DNA of 64,000 nt from Taenia hydatigena. Taxonomy: Eukaryota; Platyhelminthes; Cestoda; Cyclophyllidea; Taeniidae. The translations under genes were made by a program, and so were the position numbers. The notes below the pieces were generated by a model. That model was not told the origin of the DNA. It made no database searches and saw only the letters and a program-made list of their open reading frames with translations. Positions 12,391-24,362 of this stretch are shown here, one piece after another. The stretch spans positions 1 to 64,000 of the forward strand of contig JADWOT020001353.1 of assembly GCA_036345935.2 (NCBI GenBank). The letters run 5' to 3'. Every line of letters begins with the position of its first letter. Positions within the stretch are counted from its first letter, which is position 1.

Positions 12391-13476
12391 ATTTTGTGAT
12401 GAGGTTGCGAAAAGATATGCCTTTTCATAGCATGTTTATTAACTTTGAACATGAGGTGAGATTTACAACGGGAAACATGGAAGCTAAGAAGGAAGGTTGC
12501 AAAATTTATGCTTGCTCTGAATTATCAATCAGTGTGAAAACAACTTGTTAGTTATCCTCTGTAAATATTACATGAAAACGAATTACGAGTTAAGGATTAA
12601 TAATTGGAATGAAAGTGGAATTTTCCTTGTTATAAAGAATAGAGAACATTTCTGTATGAGGTGCATTTATCAAATGTAAGGCATTGTCTCCGGGTCTTGT
12701 GTTGTGATTTCGTCTATTATTTTGGTATTTTACGCAACTTCTAGCCTTTTGATAGGTTAGTCAGATCTAATCAACAGTACCGTGTACTGCGCCCATAATA
12801 CAGAGTTTGACGCATGGACAAAATCGGCTGCGAACAAATGTTCGGGTCGTCACTGCAGTGTTTGGGTTGTGCCGTGGCTCACCCTACATGTAGTTTCGCT
12901 GCACAATGGCTTTGGCTAAGATCGCTTTCTATGAATGAAATCGGAGATTTTTACAACCTGGTGCTTGAGTCTGCATTCATAATCACCACTGTAAGAACCA
13001 CTGTCGCTGGTGGGTTTGTGCGGTCTGTTATCGATGGTGCTGACGATACGTCCAGGTTGGACAGGCTTTGATTACCATCAGTCAACGATAGCGATGCAAG
13101 CAGCTAGCATGAGTCAATGCAAAGCATCTTAATTTATGCCACGTTGAATGGGCAAGAAATGCGTGGCCGTAAGAGTAGAGCAGTTGATATTTCCGATACA
13201 GTTAGTCTTGTCGATGTTATCGACGTGAGATTGGTGATCTCTTGGAGGTTGGACATAGTCAAGGCATCGATTGCTAAGACCTTAGGGTTAGGGTTAGAGG
13301 CATCGTCTCCTTGTACCGTCACCTGGCCAGCACCCCGAATAACAAGGGCTGTAGATAAAAAACGTAAGACGACCTTTACGCGACCCCACCTGAACTTATA
13401 AGCTATCAGAGTCTGTGGACATCTGCGGCATTGTCCGTTTGGGCAGCTGCATTCCTCTATCTCATATCAGGATTCG
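12391..13476. other. Spacer between CELF 3' end and right arm
   Basis: No gene is recognised. From about 12.78 to 13.48 kb the base composition is less AT-rich than the surroundings. Open frames run on both strands there (12814-13071 plus, 13134-13322 minus) but resemble nothing I know. Two and a half TTAGGG units occur at 13282-13297, about 180 bp from the start of the right arm. Confidence 0.45.
13282..13297 (+). repeat. Short telomere-like motif (TTAGGG)2TTAG
   Basis: TTAGGGTTAGGGTTAG is present exactly. TTAGGG is the telomere unit of most animals, flatworms included. Sixteen bases can arise by chance, but its place close to the inner edge of the inverted duplication makes it worth noting as a possible repair scar. 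Confidence 0.5.
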
Positions 13477-16400
13477 GGTAAGAAACTACTCGACTTGCGG
13501 ACAGGAAACTTTAAGGTGAAGGCATGAAAGGTGGCACAAACCCTCTTGTTGTAGCAGACTGATTCTCCTCTTTATCATATCAGAGTGCGTCACCCATTTA
13601 TTGATTCAGTAGTGGGACAAAATCTAGGCTTGTTTGACCCCATGTAATGAGAGCACTGGGCAAAGTAAAAGCCGACTCTTAGCTGTAAAGCTATTTTTTC
13701 AATTATCTTCCAATAGCTTGAGTCTTCGTTGCATCATTGAGTGCAAAAGTAGATGTAAAGACAGCTTAAGATGACCATGCTGCTTAAAGCATCACAACAA
13801 ACGAGATAATATAGTGAAATGTCAAAAAAGCTAGTAGGCTTTCATGTCGACGTATCTGGCTCATCTTTAGATATTTACGTCGCTGACGGTTCTGTGGAAA
13901 GGCAAAAGTGAAGGGAAACGAAGCTGTAAGCGGGATATCATTTAAAATCCAAACTGGCCTTAAAGCACTATGTGTAAGGTATTCAGCTCATTTGCCGCAA
14001 TCGTGGACTTTTCCCCATTGACTTAATTGACGCAGTTAGTAAATGGCGGCATCGCACAAAGCACTTGTGGCATAATCTAGGACTTTCCTTCAGTATTCTG
14101 TAATAGTACGTCATTTAAAAATAAGTTTGAACAACAGCGACTGTAAATGAGTAAAATTTGCTATCGCGTAATTCTGTTCAGCATTCTGAGGCACTGGCGT
14201 GGCATTATTAACATGAGCGACACATTTGGTAAGCGTTTTTTGATTGATTGCTGCCCATTTTGACCAAAATGAAACGTTGCGTTTTGCTACCATTAATTGA
14301 AAGCCGTCAGTTTACTACAACGTAGAAACGCATAGCACAGGCTCTTAATAAGGCCAACGCGTAAATTTGGGATAAAAACATCTCCAACCCTTTGCCCAAA
14401 GCGACAGAGATAATGTCATGGACTTTTGCTGTTTTGGCAATGCAGGTAGCAAAGCATCATTCTTATTGTTGGCTAAAGCAAGAATGGGGACTAAGCAACT
14501 TCTTAGTTGTCAGATGGGCAAAATATAGCTAATGAATGGTCGACGACAGTGAGATCAGCGGCATCTCTTCGCCGTCCTATGTGTCTGCATGTGCTGTGGC
14601 ATGTTCGACCGATCGAAAAAGACAGGTTTGCAGATTAGACAGAAGAAGAGCTTTCCTTTTGCTTTCCTCTTTCTTTCTCTTTCCTGGAGGATTTACCTAC
14701 GCCATGATACCCAATCACAGAAAAAACATTTCCACAAGCGCAAGTGACTTTGCTGGTGCATTCGTAAAGAGGCGGAGCCTGTACATGCTTTCTTACACTC
14801 TAAGCATCACAAAATCCTTCGCTCTTCCTCATTCACTCCATTACCATTCACTTCGTCAAGAGGTGTAGAGAAGTAGACGATGCTGTTTTCATGCCGTTGT
14901 CATGCGTCTCAATGTTGGTTTTGCATGCTACATAAGGCACGGGGTAAACCAGGTCTCGGAAAGCAGATAGTGGCAGCAACAGAGGTGATCAGAGAGTTGC
15001 ATATCGAATGCACCAGACCGCATTAATGGAAGGTAAAGATGGAGCTAGGATAATATGACAGTGCAAGAGGTGACAAGCGGGTCATAAAGCTGTAAAACCG
15101 ATTCAGGTTATGGGCACAGGTTTTGGATGAACGAATGCGTAGACAGACTTGTCACGCGGTTCTTGTTATTGCATCCATTTTTACTCTGTAATATTAATAA
15201 CGAGTTAAATTGCATTTTGCCTGTTTTTGCAAATTGTCATATTGACCTCCTGGTCAAAAAGAGGCCACACATTCTAAACCAAATTTTCGCACCATGTTAT
15301 TATTACTGGTTAAAGTACGGTATTGTGCTGCGAATACTTGTAAGTGCGCCTAGAAGTGGGACCAGCAGCAGTTCAGTTGTTTTTGCCTCACTTTAAACAG
15401 ATAATTCGGGAAAATGAATCAAATTGCAGGCATAACTTACCGGTCCAGCTTTCCCTATGGGACGTTGTAGGTCATGCTTGCATGGAAAGATGCATGTGTA
15501 GACACAGCCAGGATGCTTCGTTAAAGAGGATTTATTTTACGCTGGATAATCCGAAGGAAAAGCAACGCATTGCAATGCTCTCCTTGTACGTTGCTGCCTA
15601 CCCTCTCCTTACACATCCCACGAAGTTTTGATAAGTGGAGCTGAGCATATACCTAGGAGTAATGCCCACTACAGGTGTTGTTGTATACGTGTCTTGGAAT
15701 AAATTGTGTATCACTATGGAAACATAGAATAAGAACGGGACATAAGGAAGCAGTCAAGATAGTCTGTGGCTACTCTCTAAGGCTTGTGCTATGCTCTTCT
15801 TCAGAATAGTAACGCAGACACCGCTTGAAATGGATTTGACATTAGGCCACAGTGTCTTCGCAGCTAAGTAGACAAAAATACGATCGAAACCATTTTACAT
15901 CCATAGCATCTCAACTGACAACCTTAAAGTGGACTATCTTACCGTGAAAGTCAAGGAAACCGGTGATTGCTACCTTTTTCAAAGCAAGGAGACATTCAAT
16001 ATAATTGTGAGCGAAGACTTGTCTGTGTAGATGCAACGCCAATGTTGTTCGCTTTGTCAAATGAATTAGGGTGGTGCTTTAGTTAACCTTGGGCAACATT
16101 CTGCAGCGGTTCGTTAAAAAGCTTAATCACAAATAAAAGAAAACAAAAAAAGCGCCTTAGACTTTTTGAACAACAGATATGGGTGGGCTTTGGAGTGGAA
16201 AACGTTAAGTGTGGACTTCAATGCCACCTTATTACTCCGGAAACATTCATAAATTGATGCTGTATATTGGATAACTTAAGTGTTAAAAGATTTCCTTAGC
16301 GATATTACTACATGGTGCTCTTACATTCATTGCGAAATTATGATGTGCGTCTCAAGCAGGATATAAGGATACCGCACTGTTTATTGTTTTGTGGTAAGCG

Positions 16401-19237
16401 CATTCCCACCCTAGCTGAGCGGTGGGTTGAAGATGTAAATGCAGCAGACTGCTGTACGGGAATATTGCCGTAATTTTACTTCCTTACCTTCTCAACTTCA
16501 CTATTTGAACTCGAGACCTACTTGCGTGCCCTTTTGGGCACTTTTTGAAGAGAAATACGTAACCACATGATCAGAGATTAAAAACCTGTGCACGGGATTT
16601 CAAGCAAACCAAGTACAGGGAAACTCACGGAGTGATTGCACCTTTACGAATAGGCTTAGTTACAATGCATGCAAACACGGTACACAACTACGGGGTCTAC
16701 CATTTACAGTGACCACTGATCACTGTCTGATACTTTTTACTTATCTTGCCGGATCCCGATAGAATTTTCTCTGAATTCATACCAACTAGTAAAATCATGA
16801 ATCTTTGGATTCGCTACTGAGGGCTGAATCGTAGCCTTTACAATAGCATATGCATCGCGATTCTCTAGTCTTCTGCGTGTCGGGTCGCCTTCACCAAGGT
16901 GTATTTTCGCCCAACCCTAGAAGCTAAATTGTGTGGCACGTTAGATATGTCACGTTGTTGATGTCGCAGGTGATCATCAATTTACACGGCCTCCTTTAAA
17001 ATAAGTTCCTAATAAATTTTGCCCTTTTGCTCACACCAGAGTGGTCTTGAAGACTTCAAACTGTTTATTTTCATCTCCTGTAAGAGTGCAGTGGATTGGA
17101 CCTGAAGAACCTGCATTCGTCATTTTGACGGGTGATAAGTGTGAACGCGTTTCTGGGCAGAGCAACCGAGCAAATCAGATGTGCGTACAAGAGTAAATGC
17201 CTTAAAAATTTCCACGTTCTATGTTGAACGCAGTGTGTCTGTTCACAAAGCTCTAGGTGCACATGGTACGATACGTACGACGGATGGATAGGCTTTGGGA
17301 AGGAAGAGTTTAATGGTTCAGCTAAGGCGCTCCAAGGTAAACTTTTTACCGCTACAGATCTTAGAGACCGTTAATACTTCTTGCACAATGCCTTTTAAAA
17401 TATTGTTTTGTTTTAGTAGCCGATCGAAAATGATGCATCTTGCCTTTGACTGTCTAGTGGACGACCAATTTGCCTTACAGCCCTTTCCTCTAATCTTTGC
17501 CGATTTCTTGAACTAATTTAAGCGCTATCGTATCGTCAGCAATCTACTATGTACAAAGTTTTACTCTTAATAATAGTTTCATGAGATTTTATTTGCTTTG
17601 GCACTACATTTTAGATGTCACCTCCGAGTGCTTGAGTGGGTTATCATTTGGGCGTGTGGCTTTCGCTATCCCTAATGTGTTGCGTGACTGTCGGTTTGAG
17701 TAAAATTTGGATGGTTTTGCTTTAACTATTGCTCTTGCCTTAATACAAGCAGCACAGCTCACATCATTTAGAGTTATTCTACATGCAGATTTTATTCATG
17801 CCCTTTGTACTATTTGCTTAATATAACGTTCTACCTGATTGACAGTGTTGCCATGTTTTTATCACTCGCTGATTTTCAATTGCTTTTTCTGAATTGGTTG
17901 ACTATAGATCATTTGCATCACATACAACGTGTTTATTAAGGCAAATATTTTGCTTCTTTACCAATGCTTTATTTTGTGAGACCAGGAATAATGCTTTAAT
18001 GAAGTTGGCATGTCATTTGCATTCCAGAAAAAATCCCAAGTGCATTTAAATAAGGCTGCAGGAGGATGTACAAGCTATGTTCTTTGCACAAGCTAATCAA
18101 CTAAATGCATAAGGTGTGGTTTTGCAACGTGCAAGAAGCAAACTACGATAAAGACTGCAGTTTTTGATATTTAATTTATCAGACGATGAGGGAAAACTTA
18201 GGTTACAACTAATTGCATTTGGCGGATTAGCCATCGGTAACTACCAGCCATGATGGTAGGCCATTTTCCGTTATAATAGTAGAGGGCCTGTCTGTAGAGG
18301 ATGCTTTTTGCAAGCTCTGCTCTCCATGCGATTCGCATTATCGCAAAGAAAAGTGCAGTAACATTTCGCATTTGCATTAATGCGCAATGTAATTAACGGT
18401 CTAAAAATGAACTCGTAACCTTTTTACGATGTTGACATGCCCAACTCGATTCTTGGTCTAAGATCGCAGCAGCTGCAACTCATGCACTCACAATTCAGCG
18501 TGCGGTAATGCAGACGCCCCAATGGCTATGCTCAACAATGAACGGCCGCTGAGGACTACCATTACCATTGACTTGCGACCGACATCCATTACGCCACTGA
18601 CATTCCTTGATGCCTTACCACTTCTGTTAGGCCTAGGTTATTGTCATTGTAACGTGCTGATCTCAAGGTGCCTAAGGACCTCTAACCTACCAAATGATCC
18701 TGCGTCTACCCAGCCACTAACCCTGATGCCCTACATTGTGACAACCGGCGTATGTACTGTCTCGCCTTCAGTATGTGCTGCAGTCATTCGTAGCAGTTAA
18801 GTGACAGCTTTTATTAAGCCATTATTTAATGATGTATTTTTCGCACCTTTTCATACGGCTACATATTTAAGGTATCATAAATGCATTTCAGGGCCTTCCT
18901 GTCACGTCTTGATCCCAGTTCCTTACCTGCGGCATTGAACATCGCAGCATCCGTTTGACGTGGACTTAGAGATTCTGAACTCACGAATCGGCTGCTGTAG
19001 TTGGTTCGGATTTTGCTTCGTTGTTTCTGTACTTCGAGTTATTTGTTTATTAGACCCCAAATTATGGGCCCCTTGTGCATCAAATCCCATTGCTAGGGCT
19101 ACAAATGAGCGCAAACATCAAAGTGGGCAAAGGGATAGGCACAGAAAACAGATCCTTATGCGGTGTTACGCGTTAGAATTAGGAGCTTATCATGATGTCA
19201 GTGAGATATCAACGCTTGTCAATAACTCACTGCACGA
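13477..19237. repeat. Right arm of the large inverted duplication
   Basis: This is the reverse complement of 1-5784. The inner end is at GGTA 13477-13480. The outer end of detectable pairing (19237) corresponds to window base 1 and is therefore only a minimum. Most sampled parts differ by about 1-2%, but about 15409-15583 differs by about 9%. The arm carries a decayed copy of CELF RRM3 exons (17051-17430) on the same strand as the intact gene. It contains no recognisable intact gene. The mirrored open frames (for example 92 codons at 18522-18800 and 460-738) are kept simply because the DNA is nearly identical. Confidence 0.95.
17051..17430 (+). pseudogene. CELF/Bruno-like RRM3 pseudogene, right-arm copy
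   Basis: The sequence aligns with the intact RRM3 exons at about 11330-11745. The first part encodes KLFIF (RNP2 region). After a one-base deletion it reads ECSGLDLKNLHSSF, then an in-frame stop, then RVISV, against [20 protein letters not shown] in the intact gene. The next exon ends near 17336 with LGRKSLMVQLRRSK and still has a GT donor. The following intron is almost the same length as in the intact gene and ends in TTTTAG at 17416. About 35 bp at the start of that exon are missing. Intron sequence is also alignable, so this is a duplicated and not a processed pseudogene. Identity to the intact gene is far lower than between the two arms, so the duplication is old. Confidence 0.88.
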
Positions 19238-20439
19238 CTCATACGACTTTGCACAATTGCACCAAAGAGAAACTCTCAGCGAGGCCGAAATAAGATGGTC
19301 TGAGGAGTGTTAAGTGCCTAAATTTTCCTTGATGTTGATCTGCTCTTGTACGTTAACATAGTTTTGTTTTAAATACACCTATTCCAATCTCGAAGCATTT
19401 CCAAACTCACTAATGTACTCAAATTTACTAGATCTGAGCTTCAGTTATGCCTGCAGCTCCATTTGATTGTGCTGTTCTTGCGATTGGTGGTGATTTGTCT
19501 CATTGCCTAGCTGTCACGTAAAATTAAACAATTACGCAGTCTAACTAGATTTCGTCAATTGCATTCCGTGACATTACAAAATGCAGTCAGTTATGGCGTG
19601 AACAAACATCACTCGCTAACTGATTGCAGGTCGAGAAGACATCGCGTCAGGTGGCATTACAGCATTGTCCTGGCAACCAAACCTCCGTCTGCTTACCCAT
19701 ACTAGAGTATCTCTCATTGCGAGCCCAGCAATGAGTTTTAATCGAGTAACAGAGCAGGGTTTTGCAAGCAGACACAAAGTCAGTTAAGCGTGAACACAAT
19801 TTCTGCAGAACCCAAGAGGTACACTAGTGAGTATTTAATTCATCGTGGAGAAGTCTATCCTCTTCTCAAGGGATGTAAATACAGATGTAGACTTGGCCCG
19901 AACGCTGACGCTTTGATTAGCAATTTGAAAGCGGGGTAGAGTTTTGAACAGGCGACTCATGATCCTATGCCCAGCGTTAACTTGATGAGAAAGAGACAAT
20001 AAGTTGTATGTGGGCTTGATTGCGTTTGACTGAAATCCTAGTCTACTGGACATGAGAATGGTGGCATCAGTAGAGGATTTGCATAGATTAATCCTACCAC
20101 ATCGATCGCCTTCTGCTCTAGAGCTGGTAATGACCCTGCTACCCTCAATTATATCAGCACGTTTGCTCACTGTTAAGCAAAGGAACAGATAGTCTTCCTT
20201 CGTTTAATGTCAACGTATTGCGATAGGGCTGAAGACCGCATAGACGCAGAGCAACGACTTCGCTCACGCGTGTCGCTTGGGTTAGCGTCGCATGCAAGGA
20301 ACCAGTAGGAAATATACTCATAACTGATTGGCTTACGCTGAAGCACGCGCCGCTACAGTACATGGAATTAGGTTGTTTTACTGGTGGCGATGATGATAAA
20401 CTTGAGCACACAAAGTGCAGAGGAGAGAAGTGGTTGGAC
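19238..20439. other. Unannotated stretch beyond the right arm
   Basis: Only short open frames are present (for example 111 codons at 19835-20170 minus) and none is recognised. It lies just downstream of the histone pseudogene on the minus strand. Confidence 0.4.
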
Positions 20440-20771
20440 AGTCACATTCGAAACGGATCATGGATTGCAAACTCAGTGAGCAGTGGCAGGCGTACTACAG
20501 CCCATAATTTTCTGCTCGTAATGATCTAGTCATTCTAGTGCGTTACCGGTTCAACTTAGTAGCATTTCGCTCAAAGATATCGTCCACGAAGGAGTTCATT
20601 TCACACATCGTCTTCTAGGAGATGCCCGCATCAGGATGGACTTCGCCTGACACCATCAATACAGGTAGCGTAACTCATCCTCCTCCTCTTCTATTTCTCC
20701 TTCACCGCCTTCTGTGCCTTCACCCTTGATGCCTTCTTCGCAGCCTTGCCTGCCACTACCTCAGGGGTCAT
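20440..20771 (-). pseudogene. Histone H2B pseudogene
   Basis: Read on the minus strand from an ATG at 20771, the sequence gives the H2B N-tail (GKAAKKASRVKAQKAVKEK), then a stop codon, then KRRR and SYAT. After a frameshift it gives VHPDAGIS, a stop, and MNSFVDDIFER. A further shift gives ITSRK and VVRLPLLTEFAIHD, matching the H2B segments TITSRE and AVRLLLPGELAKHA. The order and spacing are those of the roughly 123-residue histone H2B, which pairs with H2A in the nucleosome. Stops and at least two frame changes show it is dead. There is no intron, as in replication-dependent histone genes. CCAAT-type boxes in both orientations lie just upstream (20787-20840). No H2A or other histone was seen next to it. 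Confidence 0.9.
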
Positions 20772-23770
20772 GACAACCTCTTCCCATTGGTGGAACGCAA
20801 CACCACTACTAACAAAGTTCACGTTGCCAATGGCATAGGCGCCAGCCCATCGCATCTACCACAAATGGATCATTAATCTTCTCTTTGGCCTGATCATATG
20901 GAGAGAAGAGCGTGCTAACAGCCCCCCATAGTTCAACACCATTGCTATGATGCTACTTTTGCATGAGCCTAGAAACGCCACTTTGGTTGGCCTTAGCTTT
21001 TTCGTTTGTTGTATGTACTACTACTAGTTGCTGGTCAGTACATCGTGCTTGCGTAAATTATGATGAAAATCGGAAAAATACCATTCGGCTGTTAGCACAT
21101 TGCAATTCATTTGCTCGTCTTTTAGGCCATTTATCTATTTTTTAGAGGAAGCAAGCAGTCCAACTCGGATCAGGGTCAATTGAATTAGTCCGTGCTGTAC
21201 GATAATGAGCTTAAAAATGCAACTGTTCCAAATGCGTGTTAGGTGGCTTTAGTTGGGAAATTCAAGCTCACACTTACAAATGGATGCCAGTCAATGCGAC
21301 GGTCTTTCAAAAATTTATCTTTGGACAAAACCTGTGGGTGACACAGAAATAACCTTACTTGTCGATTTGTTCCGACATTGAAATATCCGTAATTGTGCTA
21401 GCCTGTGCATGAATCTGTCTTTGGAAAAACAAAGTCTTATCTGTCCATAAGCAATGCTTTCTAATGCAACAACAGTGTTACAGGTGTCCACAAGACCTAT
21501 GGAAACTTCAGTATTAGTGTTTGTATAAAACCGTATGCAAGCCTCCACATCTCGCAGCAATCAAGGCCGAACTTAAGCTTAGTGAGGCCAGCAGTGTTGG
21601 TGTCGAGGTAGAGAGCTGGTAGGTGTTTACCTACATCCTTAGAGACGTAACCGTAGAATATTTTGAAAGTTTACCAGAAGAGTAATGCTTATAATCATAT
21701 CAGTGATTTCACCATCCACGGTAGCTCATTTTGCACCAACTTTTGGCTTGTGCACAATAATCCTTTCCATGAAGTTACGGCTTGTGTCACACCTATTTAT
21801 CGGCCATGATAAGTACCCTAGCAAAGTTCCAATAAAGACAGCTCGTCGCACCCTTTGATTTTGGTCTCAGATCACAAGCATTAGATAATCGCATTAACCG
21901 GTCACACGTGGACGTAGTGAGGTGATTAACTTGCCTCTCTGCACAAATCCGTCTCATCATCTACCTATGTACACGATTGTCGCAACTTAGAGTAAAAATC
22001 GAATAGCACCGCATGTAAGCGTTTGTCCTACCAACCGTGGCGATAATTTTCTGGTCTGTGTGTTCAGTCTATTTACTTTGGGAATTACAAATAACCGGTT
22101 GGTGTCAAAAGTAAATTAATGTTGCAAAGGCTTTCTTATAGCGGGCAAAATGCGCAAAACCTTCCTTTCAAATCTCATTTTCTGATACTATATGATTAAT
22201 TGTGCACCCTAATTTGAAGAAGAGGAGGGACGCGGATGACTGTGAAATTGTAACTAATGAGCGCACCCAGAATATTTTGAATCTAGTATAATATAAGCAT
22301 TAAATTCAAAGTAGCAATGAGAAGTAAAAATCGTCCCTTCAAGACACTGCCTTGCACTTGCGGTCGGTCCGATAGTCATTCAGGTGAAAGAATCAAAAGC
22401 ATATCATGTTGTGGACATCGGGTTCTTATTATTTAATAAAAAGGGATACAATGTAGTCGCACCGTTTGCTGCAAATGCAAATCCGAAACGGATGGTCGGT
22501 TTGCTGATGATTAATGCGGCTTTGTCGATTGCGCTGGCCTGCGTCGTCCATAGGGCCGGATAAATGCATTGCCATTTCTTTTAATGTTTACATGATACAT
22601 TAGCGCAAAGCTATACATGCAGCCCATTTAATTTAATCTTGACATATTAGCGATGGGCTCTATGCTACTGCTCGTGTTGCCCTGACAAATCTTGGATATT
22701 TAACAGCGAAAATTTTTCATTGATCGAAATTTCGCATTTGAAATCCTGCTTCAAATTGCATTGGTTAAAGAAATTGCTGCGTTTTTAATCTATATCCACC
22801 GCGATCCTTTCGTAAGCTTAAATGCTGACCAAAACCTTAAAAAAACATTACAGGGGCATAAACACAATTTGAAAAGGAAAATTATTGGCATCTCTTGGTT
22901 AATAACTGCGCGACATGTCCTTTACTTACTGCCCAAATAAGCTCTAATTTTCTTCAATTTGGTTATCTTTGGCTTGCATTACCATTGACAACTTTATCAT
23001 CCTCCGTTGGTGTGAGATCTTTTATTGAGGCTCCTTCGATTTCCCTTCTAGAAGCAATCAAAATTTGAGAAAGACCTGTGGATTTTGGCATTATTTGCGT
23101 TAAAATCCAACCGCCATCGCAGCGCGTGTCTTTGTGTGAGCCAACCAGCTGCAAGCACTTTCCTTACTGACTCGTTGAAAGCGATACGTAGCCATGACGG
23201 CGCGCGTAGGAGAAGCCGTTGGGCCGCGCTTCTGTGTCCTTCCTTCCCATCGAAATGCACCCGCTTTGCAGGAAGCTAAATGGTCGTAGGTTCCAAAGTG
23301 TGCACGCTTCTTATGCGTTGACTGTGTAGCATAAATCAGTCCACGTGATAAACTGATACAATTGTCTTCTTTCCTGAATGCCCAAAGGCCCACCCAACAC
23401 GCATATTCAAGAGCAAATGTCCCGCAAACAAGCCCTTTCATTGCATTAACGTTGGATGTAGGAGATAGCACTGTCTGCTCAGCGTCTTACCCTGCTTCTA
23501 ACTTACAAACGCGAAGTGATACAAATGGTCTTGCACAGACTCTGTCATCGCCTAGGCCAAATCCACATTTTTGCATCTATTACCACATCTTACACATGGT
23601 GCAACCATGCCATGTTGCATGAATTTTGGTCAAGCTTAACTGACTGTGCGTCTGTGTGCATGGCCCTACTTCGCTACTGCATTAGAACTTGATGAAGCTG
23701 CATAAAACGATGGGCACAACATATGACACATTGATGTCTGCATAGAGGAGAGGGTCAATTTTCTAGACCA
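20772..23770. other. Unannotated 3 kb stretch
   Basis: Nothing is recognised. Several overlapping open frames in different frames occur at 23.05-23.62 kb, where the DNA is less AT-rich. The longest is 123 codons at 23100-23471 on the minus strand, with no domain I can name. Confidence 0.4.
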
Positions 23771-24362
23771 GTGACCTCTTGTCATTTGACACTTCATCTT
23801 ACCAGGACCGCAATCAGGGAAAGTGGTACTAATTCACGAAGGGGATGGCTTTGTGTTATGTATGGTCATGAGAACCAATTATTCGACTTAAGCAGGCTGC
23901 TTTTAACAACACCTCTCTTAACTAACACCTCTGCGCTTGGAGAACTTAAGGCAATCTCAAAGCACGCAACTAATCTAAGAGTTTCGTCAGAAAATTTAAA
24001 ACAAAACACATCAGCTTGTTGGATCAGAAGAATTGAATAAATAATAAAAATTATCGAGCAGATAGAACAAATAATTGAGTTGGCAAACGAAGCCGTAAAC
24101 AATACATGAATGCAAAAACATTGGATGAACGAAGCTACTAGAACTATGACCGAGAAGTAATGATGACCATGCAGAAAGGGCTGAAATGGTATGAAGTGGG
24201 TAAGTGTTTGGCATGATGAATGGGTGCGTAGGAGAGCGACAAGAGCTTACAAAAATAGGGGACATGGGACGGCGTCCAGTAATATCAGGAAATCGGTCCC
24301 CCTACCTTAAATTCTGCTGTGATGATCTTAGCCGCGTTAAGGTTCTGTTACACTTTCTCTGA
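23771..24362 (+). pseudogene. Possible decayed or partial coding patch, unknown family
   Basis: An 89-codon frame at 23771-24040 ends in a Lys/Glu/Asn-rich helical segment. The same frame continues past a TAA for 22 more codons rich in Ile/Glu, and past a TGA for another 16. In a second frame there is an exon-like piece 24142-24199 (starting NYDREVMMTM) followed by a GTAAGT donor. After an 89-bp gap with a CAG acceptor, a phase-matched piece runs 24289-24362 (NRSPYLKFCCDD and on to a stop). Either a small real gene ends at 24362 or this is an eroded one. I do not recognise a family and chance is possible. Confidence 0.22.

Noticed and set aside
1..19237. Giant transposon with long terminal inverted repeats
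   Set aside because: No transposase, integrase or polymerase in arms or spacer, and the arms derive from a host gene locus. No target-site duplication can be tested, since the left end is at the window edge.
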